26,479 bases of DNA from Trichomonas tenax. Taxonomy: Eukaryota > Parabasalia > Trichomonadida > Trichomonadidae. The stretch spans positions 1 through 26,479 of the forward strand of contig JALKBU010000738.1 of assembly GCA_023091735.1 (NCBI GenBank), given 5' to 3'. Of this stretch, positions 1 to 9,686 are shown piece after piece (position 1 is the stretch's first letter; the number at the start of each line of letters is the position of its first letter). Made by a program: the position numbers and the translations under genes. A model generated the notes under the pieces. It was not told where the DNA came from. It did no database searches and saw only the letters and a list, made by a program, of their open reading frames with translations.

Positions 1-97
1 GATATATAGACTGTGCCACTTACACCACTGGATAGACAACTATCAATATGTACATGAAAGTACTTTCAAATCGAAAAAATATTGATCAGATAAAAAG

Positions 98-412
98 TTA
101 TGAAGGTCGCGGGACTACACAGCAGAAATAAAAATTTTCCCCACATTTATGAGGTCTTTCACCTTTATTCGAAAATACTTTACCGTTGTATCTACAAATA
201 AGTTCACTTTCACATCCTCTATATTCAGTTATTAATTCACAATCTTCATTTCTAAATTGTTCTTTAATCAATTCAGGATTTAGACCGCGACCTGAACGAG
301 AAGAAATTTCTGTTTTAATATGTGTTGAGTCTTCGATTTTTTCAGTCTCGAAGGGATGTTTTGAATCAATATTTATTACGTTTTCATTAGATTTAATTAA
401 AAAAAAAATCAT
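98..412 (-). CDS. Hypothetical small protein, Cys/His-rich C-terminus
   Basis: This is a 104-codon reading frame from ATG at 410-412 to TAA at 98-100. I do not recognise the product. The N-terminal half is polar and charged. The C-terminal half has several cysteines and histidines (CELITEY, CESELICRYNG, GERPHKC, FYFCC). The spacing loosely recalls FLYWCH-type zinc modules found at the front of some MULE-like transposases, but the match is weak and no transposase follows. No initiator lies just upstream, and the start falls in an A-rich run. It could equally be a chance ORF or the end of a decayed gene. Confidence 0.25.
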   Translation of the reverse strand: MIFFLIKSNENVINIDSKHPFETEKIEDSTHIKTEISSRSGRGLNPELIKEQFRNEDCELITEYRGCESELICRYNGKVFSNKGERPHKCGENFYFCCVVPRPS

Positions 413-813
413 CAACTTTTAATAAATTAATATCCCATTTTTCATAAGCTCAGGCGAAACGATCGCCATATATATTCACTCTTTTATCCGAATAAAAAAA
501 TTAAATTACTTAAAAAATTACTTGTTCGATTATGTGATCAAAACATATATGTTGGCATACATCCTCTATATTTAGAATGATAAGTAACACCGGGTATATA
601 CTACTATTCCTCATCATCGGTGTCAGAAGCACGAGACTGTCATACATCACATTAGAACAGTCTAAAAACGAGCATTGCACGCGATAACTCACAAAAAGTC
701 CAATTTTTCACAGGATCAGTTGTTCTGATTGATGATAATCTCTTCGTTATCATTAAATCCAATACCTACTCTTAGAGACTAAGATAAATTCATGAAAAAT
801 TCTTCATTTTGTT
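413..813. other. Intergenic, nothing recognised
   Basis: This is AT-rich sequence with only short ORFs, including a 60-codon minus-strand frame at 510-692 that I judge to be noise. I see no RNA gene or repeat. Confidence 0.6.
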
Positions 814-1011
814 ATGGTTTTGGTGTTTGAGGATTCAATTACTGCTATAAAACTTGGATTTGGCACGTGGCATAGCTATAAAATACATCAATGCTGTTCA
901 TACAACTATGCAATCATTGAGAAAGTCGAACTACACACATTTTTCATAAGGAATATTCGAGTTTTGCTTACTCAATGTATTCCACTTTGGTCAATCTCCC
1001 AATTACATTAA
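814..1011 (+). pseudogene. Possible retroelement fragment (RT or RNase H)
   Basis: This 65-codon frame resembles a piece of a retrotransposon polyprotein. Two readings compete. As Ty1/copia RNase H, EDSITAIKL would match the EDNxxAIKL box, and the following HS-Y-K-I-H and YNY would match the H(R)TKHID...YHF block with the same spacing. As Ty3/gypsy reverse transcriptase, VFEDSITAI would be the Y-x-DD catalytic strand, and the later LLTQCIPLWSIS would be the 'K-C-F...I-FLGH-IS' strand. The gypsy reading fits the better-supported RNase H fragment 700 bp downstream on the same strand. The catalytic DD reads DS, and a TGA lies seven codons upstream. No gag, integrase or long terminal repeat is visible. 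Confidence 0.35.
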
Positions 1012-1676
1012 AATCGCCAAAGTAACTCAAACATTAAATAATAGGACTTCAATAAGAGTAATATTTTTTGGAAAAAATATCGATCATGATGAAGTTTGAA
1101 ATTCTTTTATCTTCCAATCAATAATTCAATTATAAACCTCATTTATCACAAGTTTAGTCGATTATCTGTTGATTTGATATCAACGGTTAGCAAAAATATG
1201 CTATATAACGCTTAACATACATATGGACATCATTCGATCGAGTAAATAAACGAGTTGACAATCTGCAAATTGATTAATCGCTTAATATTTTGATGGACAT
1301 AAAATATATAATTGATTTAAAGGCTATCAATGCTATTACTAAATAATATAGAAGTATTTAAACAGTTCCTATATAGTTAAAGCATTATCAGCTTGTAATA
1401 TCATCCTGAACTGAACAATATGTGGAAAAATCACTTGGCATATATTTAGCAAGAATGCAATTGAGGTAAATCGAAGCTTTTCAATAGTGTTAATGTAAAA
1501 TTCTAATGACAAAGAATTGTTAAAAATATATCGTTAATTTTAAGAACTAATATCACTCTCTCCATATTCTTTATATCAAAAAACGTATACTATAAGAGTT
1601 CCACCTCTTATTTCTACATGTTACCGTATTGCTTGTTCATCAATGAATTACTAACATTCATTTTTCTGCCAAAAAC
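1012..1676. other. Intergenic or decayed element interior
   Basis: Stops are dense in all frames. If the flanking fragments are one gypsy-like element, this should hold the RT connection domain, but I could not find its usual FLG-x-x-NYYR block. It is also about 400 bp longer than expected for that segment. Confidence 0.5.
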
Positions 1677-2186
1677 ATGGTACTACACATTGAGAATAGC
1701 GTCGCTTCAGGGGTGGATTCAAATGGAATCATGAGCATCGATGGATGTTTAGCGATGAGAGTAAAGTATTTTTACTTTATATTCCCAGAAATACAACCTA
1801 TATGCACAAAAGTATCAAAAGAAAAGTCTCCGGAAACTGAACTGTGGTGCAGTCAGACAAAATGCTGTAATTAAATTGTTATAAGCTAAACTATTGCAAC
1901 AAACGACTAACACGTGCTCCGGCAATCAGTTTTCAAACTAAAAACAACGATTTTTATGAGAGAATATATTTTCCAAATTGAGCATCGTCCAACAGCGAAA
2001 AGGCTTAAAGCACATGCAGCACTCTGTCAATACTATAAAATGGCACAGGAAATGTGGCTAGCCTATTATTTTCAATTAAATTTTCCATTTTGTGATAACA
2101 AAAAATCCGAGATTTTGACAATTATTGGGCCTGCTGTAGCCTCAGGTGATATAATCGTGGATAAAACAATGATGTCATTAAAATAA
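1677..2186 (+). pseudogene. Decayed Ty3/gypsy-type RNase H
   Basis: Two ORFs, 1677-1874 and 1914-2186, lie in the same frame with three in-frame stops between them (TAA 1872, TAA 1887, TAA 1908). Read through, they follow the order of a gypsy RNase H domain. LHIEN..ASGV matches the 'I-E-T-D-A-S-G-V' first strand. IQPICTKVSKEKSP matches the 'HPI-x-x-x-SKKLSP' strand. ETELWCSQTKCCN followed by IV beyond the first stop matches 'ET-x-W-x-x-x-TKECLAIV'. REYIFQIEHRP then AALCQ matches the 'LQEYDF-x-IEHRPG...ADALSR' end. About 18 residues around the central TDH strand appear deleted. The catalytic Asp/Glu set is largely lost. Retroelements are not a prominent class in trichomonad genomes as I know them, so the call rests on motif order only. 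Confidence 0.5.
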
Positions 2187-2894
2187 AACCAAATTTTCAT
2201 TTAAAAATGAAAAACAGACTCTACATAATGTGTAGGTACTAAAAACACATTTTTAGATGTTTTTGAGTTTTTGAAAAGTTCCATCGTTAATTTTCCGAAA
2301 CATGATCTACATATAGTTTTGCATATGTTTAAATTTTAAAAACTGAAAATAAACTTCACAAATAACAAAAACTTCTGACACAAACGTTTGAATTGGTAAG
2401 GTTATAAATATATCATAATTCAAAATTTGGAAGATGAAAAACATGCTTTTTAGGTTTTTTTATTGGATATTAGCTTGGAAAATTTGATATTTTGTCACTT
2501 TTGGAAACCCTTTTCTTTGATAATCATTGGATTCAGCATTAGAAACACCTGCAATGATTGCACGTGCCACCTATTTGTTAATAATCAATTTGCTTTATTA
2601 TATAGATATATGTGATGATGTGAAGGAATTATTTGCGATTATTTTTTAAAAAACACATTGATTTTTCATCGGCAATCGAATTCAATTTATTGAATGAATT
2701 GAATGGTTTTAAAAAATGATTAATATGTCTTTTATTGTATTGTAAGTAGAAAAACATAAATTTTCGCAAAATTCCCGATAGAAACTTTGAAATCGCTGTT
2801 TTTCGTTTTTTGTGCTCTGTAATTCATCCAAAGTCTAAATTTTTCTTTCAAAGAATGGATAAATATTAACGATAGGATTGTTTTTATTTTTGTT
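2187..2894. other. Intergenic, nothing recognised
   Basis: This is AT-rich sequence with many stops. Integrase sequence would be expected here if the upstream relic were longer, but I see no convincing H-H-C-C or DDE block. Confidence 0.6.
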
Positions 2895-3803
2895 ATGGAA
2901 ACTAAATCAGAACGAGAGCGCAGCAAGCAGTTGTTTCTTGCATCCATAAACCAGAAATTGAAATCACTCAACCCCGGCGACGCGCGCTCGTTGAGAAGGA
3001 CTGTTCATTCACTGACGAACTTCGGAAGTGAATTCAAAAGTTACAGGACAATAAAGCTCAACAAGATCCCTAATACCATTATCATTGGTTTCTGCAGGGT
3101 TTTACAGACAATAGGATACTCTATTTACCTCCCACGCGAAGCTGACAGGTACAATGAGATCGCTATCATGTGCATCCAGGAAACATGGAGTTTGGGTATC
3201 AACAACGTGTTCAACAACACGAGCTTCACCAAAATCGTGTACCATCCTGGCCAAAATACTTACAATCCGGAGTTAGTTGCAAAAGCTTATCACGAGGCCT
3301 TAAATATGGTCATCAAGGGTGTGAACTTCAACAACGTTATTGACTACTTGCACCTCCACGAGAGTTCACCAATCACTTACGCTGCTGTCTCTAAAAGCAA
3401 CGATCTTGCTGTTATCGTCACTTACAGCAAATTTGCAAGTGCACACAAGATATTATCAACCATTGTGAAGCACAATGATCAGATTATTTTCGTTGATTCA
3501 CGTATTAATAAGCTGAAGCCGAATTCGGATAATTTTATAGACTCACCGAAGTCTCCTGAGGAGGTCTCAAACGATTCCTCTGTTTCTTCCCCGAAGCACA
3601 TTCCTTCTACACCACTACCGTCGATCCTTTCTATTTGGCCGGATTACATGAATCGACGCTGGAACAACGAACTCGGCAGTGTCCTTCCTCCACTATCGCC
3701 ACTGGCTGCACATGCCGCAGACCTCCCTTCTTCAATTGACTTATTTGTTAATAGATTAGTGCCTGGATTTGTTAATCCAATAAGTGCATCTGATCGCTTC
3801 TAA
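2895..3803 (+). CDS. Conserved-looking hypothetical protein, 302 aa
   Basis: This is an uninterrupted frame from ATG 2895 to TAA 3801-3803. I do not recognise a family. The first 50 residues are basic and polar (SERERSK, then a stretch rich in Arg, Lys and Ser). Residues about 50-200 look like a compact mixed alpha/beta fold. Residues about 205-240 are a Ser/Pro linker with several S/T-P pairs (SPKSP, SSPKH, STPLPS) that could be proline-directed kinase sites. The tail is hydrophobic with Pro. The coding part is clearly richer in G+C (for example GGCGACGCGCGC near 2977) than its flanks, as in the M60-like gene, which argues that it is real. No signal peptide or membrane segment is seen, and no initiator stands before the ATG. 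Confidence 0.75.
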   Translation: METKSERERSKQLFLASINQKLKSLNPGDARSLRRTVHSLTNFGSEFKSYRTIKLNKIPNTIIIGFCRVLQTIGYSIYLPREADRYNEIAIMCIQETWSLGINNVFNNTSFTKIVYHPGQNTYNPELVAKAYHEALNMVIKGVNFNNVIDYLHLHESSPITYAAVSKSNDLAVIVTYSKFASAHKILSTIVKHNDQIIFVDSRINKLKPNSDNFIDSPKSPEEVSNDSSVSSPKHIPSTPLPSILSIWPDYMNRRWNNELGSVLPPLSPLAAHAADLPSSIDLFVNRLVPGFVNPISASDRF

Positions 3804-4081
3804 CTTTCCAAATTGCGTTTTTTCCATGAATATTTGACTTAACTATGTTTTTTTTTTGTAAATCGTTAATATTCTTTTTTATTCATTTCTGTATTTTCCC
3901 CTTTTTTATCCATTTTTGTAACATAAAGTGTTGTAACCTTGGCAAATTTCATATATTCGAAAACAAACATGAAATTTCGGTTTTAAAATAATATTCAAAA
4001 ATGGAAAACGCGTTTTAAAGGATCAATTCATTGAAAATTCTCTTAATTTTTCTATAAATAGAATAGTTTTTAAATTAAAAG

Positions 4082-4086
4082 TCATA
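4082..4086 (+). promoter_or_regulatory. Trichomonad initiator (Inr) for the MATE gene
   Basis: TCATA matches the trichomonad Inr consensus TCA(+1)-Pyr-(T/A). The inferred transcription start at A4084 gives an 18-base leader before ATG 4102, which is the usual short distance in this group. Confidence 0.5.
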
Positions 4087-4101
4087 ACGATTGTTGATCA
4101 A

Positions 4102-5607
4102 ATGGAAGTTGTTGAATCGGACCCAAATAATTCAGACATTGACGAGCTGAAAGAAGATGAAGTGAAGCAGAAGGACGATGAGCATCAGAGATTGGGTGGA
4201 TATTCGCCTTTAAAGACTATTATAAAATTATCTCCTGGGCCATTGATCTCACAACTAGTCAATTCATTATATGGCGTCATCGATTCTCTCTGGGTGACGA
4301 AGTTTATCGGTGAAATCGGATTAACAGCATTATCAGTTTCATTTCTATTGGAAAACACATCATTGGCGTTTGGATTTTTCGTTAGTGTGGCCGCATCGAC
4401 ACAGCTGTCTTATTTATTCTCGAAAAAAGATTATGATAAAGTTAATCATGTGACAATTGATTTATTCAGAGTTTGCATTATCATTGGCTGCATTATTCCT
4501 GCAGCTTTGCTTCCTGCTGCAAAGCCATTGATTGGATGGCTCGATGGAGGCGACCAAGTCGTTAATTTAGCGTTTGATTATTTGATTCCTTTGCTTTCGA
4601 TGAATGTCGTTACTTTGTTTTATCATTGCGTTTGCGGAATATTACAATCAGAAGGAAGAACTTGGACATATGGCATTGCACAAATAGCATCTCTAGTGTT
4701 GAACATGGTTTGCTGGGATCCGTTATTGCTGTATTTAACAAAGAGAACAATTGGATCAAGTTTAGCGACGATTTTAGCGATGTTGATTCCTGCCGTTATT
4801 ATTTTGATTTTACTGTTTTGTGAAAAGTTTTCAACTAAGCCACAATTCAGTTTATTCTTTACGTGCTTCATCAGAGAAACAGGCGCTGCATTGAAAACAG
4901 GTTTATCTGCTTTAATTATGAATGTTTCGATTGCAATTCCTTCAATTTTCATGCAAAAATTTATTGCAATTAGAGCAAACAAAATTGGACAATTTGGAAC
5001 AATCATTGCTGTAACTAATGCTAATCTTAGACTGTATCAGTTAATTTTGTGTGTTCCTTTAGCATTAAATGCTGCTTATTTACCTGCTTCGAGTTATGCC
5101 TTTGGACAAAGAAACTTCAAAAGAATTATGCATTTAACTTATTGGGTTGCGTTTATAAGTATCGCTTGGGGAGTAATTGTTACTATAATATGCTGTGTGT
5201 GGCCCAGCGCTATTGGTAAGATATGGAGCAAAGATCCTAACTTCATTTATTGGGTTGAAAAAATATTCCCGATTTGCTTCTACACCGTTATATTATGCAG
5301 CGTGAAATTTATCATTATTTCATTCCTTCAAGCGACTCAGCAATCTTATATCGCAATGGCTGTTGGACTTATTACTCATTTGTGTTCAGTTCCAGCGTTT
5401 GCTGCAGCATTCCATTATACGGGAAGACAAGATAATCCTGAGAGAATCTTCTACGCATATATTGTCAATGACATCTTTGCTGCGTTAGTTTGCTTCTTCG
5501 CAGCATTACCTTCGATAATTAAGTTCTACAAAGAATCGAAATTAATAACTAAGGAAGAGCAAGTTGACGAGGATTCATCTAGTGAATCCATTATTAATAG
5601 TTTATAG
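4102..5607 (+). CDS. MATE-family multidrug/toxic compound extrusion transporter
   Basis: This 501-residue polytopic membrane protein is the usual size for MATE (NorM/MatE) antiporters, which export organic cations and drugs in exchange for H+ or Na+. A charged acidic cytosolic N-terminus (residues 1-30) precedes about 12 hydrophobic segments between residues 35 and 480, arranged as two similar halves. Residues LSPGPLISQLVNSLYGVIDSL near the start match the first MATE helix, and SSYAFGQRNFKRI matches the 'G-A-x-N-x-x-R' loop that opens the second-half bundle. The C-terminus is short, acidic and Ser-rich. An initiator-like TCATA lies 18 bases upstream, and the stop is followed by AGTAAAT. The gene converges on the GP63 pseudogene with 61 bp between stops. 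Substrate cannot be inferred. Confidence 0.9.
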   Translation: MEVVESDPNNSDIDELKEDEVKQKDDEHQRLGGYSPLKTIIKLSPGPLISQLVNSLYGVIDSLWVTKFIGEIGLTALSVSFLLENTSLAFGFFVSVAASTQLSYLFSKKDYDKVNHVTIDLFRVCIIIGCIIPAALLPAAKPLIGWLDGGDQVVNLAFDYLIPLLSMNVVTLFYHCVCGILQSEGRTWTYGIAQIASLVLNMVCWDPLLLYLTKRTIGSSLATILAMLIPAVIILILLFCEKFSTKPQFSLFFTCFIRETGAALKTGLSALIMNVSIAIPSIFMQKFIAIRANKIGQFGTIIAVTNANLRLYQLILCVPLALNAAYLPASSYAFGQRNFKRIMHLTYWVAFISIAWGVIVTIICCVWPSAIGKIWSKDPNFIYWVEKIFPICFYTVILCSVKFIIISFLQATQQSYIAMAVGLITHLCSVPAFAAAFHYTGRQDNPERIFYAYIVNDIFAALVCFFAALPSIIKFYKESKLITKEEQVDEDSSSESIINSL

Positions 5608-5668
5608 AGTAAATTTTAAAAAAATTACATGGTTAGAGTTTAATAATTAACAAATCAATATATGAAAA

Positions 5669-7637
5669 TTATACTCTAAATTCAGCAATATCGTCAGAGA
5701 TTTTAACTTCTTTGTGGGAAGGTTTGAGTATTACATAATAGATGAATACAGCGATAACTATTACAGCAATGAGACCTAAAGCAAACGATATACCGATGAT
5801 GAATGTGTTGCTGTTCCAGATGGAACTAGAACTCTTAGAAGATTCAGGATTTGTTGATGGATTAGAAGGAATTGAAGAAGGAGTCTCTGTTGCACCATTT
5901 CCTGATCCAGGAGGATAACTTGGAGCAGTCTCTGTTAGCGGAGTAATTCCTGTGTTTGCAAATTTGTTATCAGGATCTGAATAATAGGCCCATTCCGATA
6001 ATGTAACATTAAGTTGTTTCGTTTTCAAATCAAATGTATCTTCAACAAAATTCATATCATATAATTTCATTGTTCTGCAAAATCTTTCGGGATCTGGACA
6101 CCAACTAACTTTGTTGTAATAGTAATTACTGTTTTTGATAGATATCCTGCTATCAAATGGAATTCCTGCAACAGCCTTTGTGCACGTGACTGTTTTATAT
6201 GAATCACCTCCAACTAAGTTATAAAATCTGATTGTGAAATTGTCAAAACCATTGCATGTGTATTCACCGCATCTATCAACACTTGATGAAGACAAAGCTC
6301 CAGGAATAACAGCCGTTCCTGCAGGACAGACACTGCGTGGTAAAATGATAGGCATGTAATCATACTCAATGCTGTTTCCTATATAGGGTCAATTCTTTGG
6401 GTTATAGAAATTAATATAATTGCAATAAAACTGTGCATCACTTGAAGCTGGATTGCGGCAATCATAAGCGTATCGAACTAAGCCATCTCCAAAGTATTTG
6501 TAATCAAAACTAGCAAAATCTTTCGATCCCGAATAATTCATTATGTAATTCGATGGATATGTTGTCTGTGGAGGACCCAAAGCGAAGTTGTCGATGTATT
6601 CATCATTGATTGATTCAGGATTACCCCAAACCAATGGCCGAGCAATACTCCAGTTAGTCTTATAGTTTCCTGTATCTTCTAGCACAGCAAGCGTTGCATC
6701 AGTCAATCTCATGAATGGACCTGAGGGTAATTGCAATGAAACACCTGTCATTATATCAGTCATAAATGTTCTCCCTTCTAAGTGTGACAAAACTGTTCCT
6801 TCACCACCTCCGTCTTCTAATTCGATTCCAGCTGGACAAGAAGATCCATCATCGCCTGTGAACGTGTCAACGCCGTAACGCTTCTTCGCGAATAATTGAG
6901 CATATGGAGTGATTAAGAATGTGAATGTCTTTCCATATTTCGTTAATCGACACAAAACATCGCTGAACGGTTGATATGATTCGTGTGGATGAAAATCATA
7001 AAAAGAATCACTGCTGAATCCCAATGCATGGCAAATTTCGTGAACGCAAATATAGAAGAATTTATTGTCTTGAGAGTCTTCGCTGACAGCTACAGTGGGT
7101 AATGCTGCAGGATTTAAGAAGATTCCACCAACAACCGGCCTTTTTGATAAAGAATTTGTGACCCATGAAATTGCAGACGCGAGAACATTAGAATTTCCAT
7201 AAGGCCTCGAAAGAACAGCCAAATACAGGTCTGTGTTTGATGCGGACTCACCATAAGGAAAATTAGTGTATCTTGGATGATTTTGAATCATAAATGGCGT
7301 TGACGTTGGAATAACTTTCAATATTTGCTGCAAATACGTTTGCACGTTCCCAATAGTCGCTTTCACCGCAGCAACTTGGTCAGAAGTCATAATATCACTT
7401 TCGGTACAGGTATGAGTTGCATCCCATGTAAATTTTTGACCCATGTGAGTGCACGTCTTGCCATAGTCCTTTGTGCCGCCGATGTATCGAAAATCAAACG
7501 TAATTCTGATTGGCGACCAAGTTGTGGCTTTCAAACCGATGCGCGTTGGTGAGCTTTGTCGTGTTTTTCATGAGTTTGTTGTGTAAACATTGGTGTTTGC
7601 CGTGAGAATTCGCGAGAAAAAGATACAAAGAAAACAA
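5669..7637 (-). pseudogene. GP63-like (leishmanolysin, M8) surface metalloprotease, recently broken
   Basis: Two collinear reading frames form one GP63-type gene. Frame 6389-7534 carries the catalytic domain: zinc motif HEICH (7028-7042), the third His in SHLEGR about 82 residues on, and a Met-turn IMTG. Frame 5669-6355 is in the same phase and carries the Cys-rich C-terminal domain (CPDPERFCRTMKL), a Pro/Ser/Thr stalk, one transmembrane helix (TFIIGISFALGLIAVIV) and a short cytosolic tail. They are split by a single TGA at 6389-6391 with homology continuing on both sides. A second lesion lies near 7535-7560. Upstream of it the frame shifts and gives a hydrophobic signal-like start plus HQCLHNK, matching the 'C-x-H-D' start of mature GP63. 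The expected start is TTG (7635-7637), directly after a TAA. This is probably a young pseudogene; sequencing error is possible for single lesions. Confidence 0.85.
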
Positions 7638-7642
7638 TTATA

Positions 7643-7666
7643 TTTTTTTTTTTTAAAAAAAAAAAA
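7643..7666. repeat. T12A12 perfect palindrome
   Basis: Twelve T are followed directly by twelve A, just upstream of the GP63 pseudogene start. It is self-complementary and prone to slippage, and may mark or have caused damage at the 5' end of that gene. Confidence 0.9.
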
Positions 7667-8453
7667 TTATTTAACCTTTCGTGTATTTTGACCTTTTCTG
7701 AGCTTAAAATACTTGAATTTTGATATTTTTTGTTTTATCAAAAAATTGACTGAGATCACTCAAAAACAAAAGGTCTCAAAAAACTTCAAATATTTTTCGA
7801 ATTGATATCATTCTTTCGCCAATAGGTCCTTATGAAGCTCCTTTATAATGATACACGCTCCAAACTCTTTAAATCGAGTTCCTTGATATTGATGTTTTAT
7901 GTGTCATTATTTTGAATATTTGATGTTGATTGTAATCATAAGAGTGAATCTTGAAAAGACAAAATTGTTCTTTATCTCATACTAGTTATGCTTATAACCA
8001 TCTGCAAGTATAAATCTATTGATGCCATATTTATATAACGAATTTTCTTGATCTTGGACAATTTTTGTTTCTCGGAGGTGTTTTTCATTTGCTAACTCTT
8101 AATTTTCCTTAATTTTTTAGTCTAAGGATAAGAACACATTAAAGTATATAGTATATTTAATCTATGCATCTATGGAAACATTTGAGTAATCATAATTATT
8201 CACGAGTTAGAAAGCTCGTAAATATCTTTTAATATTAGTTAAAATAAGTTATATAAACACATGCGATTCATTGGTTTTGTCTGATGCTCCTTAAAATATA
8301 TATAATGGAGATCTATTTTTTTAGGTTTGATCATTGAGGTAATTGGAAATAATTCATTGTTTTTGAATTTATATAAAATGGAAATTTATAAGAATGGTAT
8401 AATGTTAAACAAACAAAAATATATACATAATAACAGAGAATAATATATAGAAA
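7667..8453. other. Intergenic, nothing recognised
   Basis: This is AT-rich sequence between the 5' end of the GP63 pseudogene and the 3' end of the phosphatase gene. No ORF, RNA gene or clear repeat was found. Confidence 0.6.
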
Positions 8454-9686
8454 TTATTCAAGATGCATTTTTTCTGGAATTGACTGACATTTCTTCAAGA
8501 AGCTTTCAGTGATGTGCTGCGAGATAACAGGCAATGATGACATAGAGCTGTTGACGTGAATTCCTCTTCTTTCATCTAATTTTGGTTTCGGAGAAATAGT
8601 GAGGTTAACAGAGTTTCTCATCTTGATATTATTGCGACGGATACCATGTCTAGCCATTGGGTTAAGTTTCTTGCATAGAAGAACTGAATTTTCAACTTCA
8701 ATTTCCTTAAATTCAACCTCAATCTTTCGAAGGTGTTTAATTGGTGCGAATATAGCTGGCCTATGCTTTCCTTCACCAATTTGGAGAATAGAACTCGAAT
8801 TTGACGGCATTGTGCAATAATTACTTGAAGAGAAAACAGTTATACAAGATCCACCGAAATTTTCCTCATAACCAGTGATAACACATTGATGTGCACGAAT
8901 GACATACTTAATTCCGTTGTTATTTAAGAATTCTTTCATCGCATCTGGTCCATAGACATATCCAAAGCCTCTCGGAGAGGGATGGAATGAGTTATAAGCC
9001 TTTGTCGGGTCACCCCACATGATATCTGTCAATAAACTTGCATTTTCACCTTCTGTGAATGAAAATATTGGTCTTTGCACGAACATGAGCTGTTTGATTG
9101 TTCTCATTGATGGACTTAGTCCACCGTGCACTAAAAAGTACTTATCATTGACTACAGCGCCGAGTGGAAGCCAAGCGAAAACTTCATTAAACATTTCATA
9201 TATATCTTCATCATACACTGAGAGTACTTGTTGCTTGAAGCCGTAGTATTCGTTGATCAACTCAAACTCATGGTTTCCCCTTAACAAATGAATATTGGTT
9301 GGATAAGCAAGTTTAAATGCGAATAAAAGGACCACGACTTCGATCGACATATCTCCTCTGTCTACGTAATCACCCAAAAAGATGTAATTACTTGTTCCTG
9401 GTGGACCAGCGAAAGAGAATATTCTCAAAAGATCCATAAGATTACCGTGTATATCACCAACGACATTATAGTTGCCTTCTAATACCAACAATGACTCTTC
9501 TCCTTGTAATAAGTTTTGTATAGAGTTTAATAACAAAACTAAGTTTTCTCTCTTCAGTCTGGGAATAGAAAGGTTGCCGTGACCTATCTTGGAAGCCTCG
9601 TTGTTCGTCATTAACAATGGTAAATAGGCATCAAGGATACTTCGCGATAACATTTTTTTACTTTTTCTGAAAATTTTTACTGTCAT
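8454..9686 (-). CDS. PPP-family serine/threonine protein phosphatase (PP1-like)
   Basis: This 410-residue protein removes phosphate from Ser/Thr using two active-site metals. All PPP signature motifs are present in order: GDIHGN (residues 77-82), GDYVDRG (105-111), LRGNHE (135-140), the metal-ligand His in LVHGGLSPSM (185-194), WGDP (224-227), RAHQCVITGYE (264-274) and the FSSSNYC block (285-291). The metal ligands D78, H80, D106, N138, H187 and H266 and the catalytic H139 are all visible, so it should be active. Compared with canonical PP1 it has WGDP for WSDP, RAHQC for RAHQV and FSSSNYC for FSAPNYC, marking a divergent trichomonad-type member. The C-terminal 90 residues are a basic, Ser-rich tail of unknown role. 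Translation may start at Met12, which better fits the family's N-terminus. The subtype is uncertain. Confidence 0.93.
   Translation of the reverse strand: MTVKIFRKSKKMLSRSILDAYLPLLMTNNEASKIGHGNLSIPRLKRENLVLLLNSIQNLLQGEESLLVLEGNYNVVGDIHGNLMDLLRIFSFAGPPGTSNYIFLGDYVDRGDMSIEVVVLLFAFKLAYPTNIHLLRGNHEFELINEYYGFKQQVLSVYDEDIYEMFNEVFAWLPLGAVVNDKYFLVHGGLSPSMRTIKQLMFVQRPIFSFTEGENASLLTDIMWGDPTKAYNSFHPSPRGFGYVYGPDAMKEFLNNNGIKYVIRAHQCVITGYEENFGGSCITVFSSSNYCTMPSNSSSILQIGEGKHRPAIFAPIKHLRKIEVEFKEIEVENSVLLCKKLNPMARHGIRRNNIKMRNSVNLTISPKPKLDERRGIHVNSSMSSLPVISQHITESFLKKCQSIPEKMHLE

Noticed and set aside
1905..1916. ACTAACACG, resembling the trichomonad intron 3' signal ACTAACACACAG
   Set aside because: It breaks from the consensus after ACTAACAC, has no partner GTATGT in a sensible place, and lies inside the retroelement relic.
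5669..6355. Stand-alone membrane protein gene starting at the internal Met
   Set aside because: It is in phase with the upstream GP63 frame, and homology crosses the TGA at 6389, so it is the C-terminal part of that gene.
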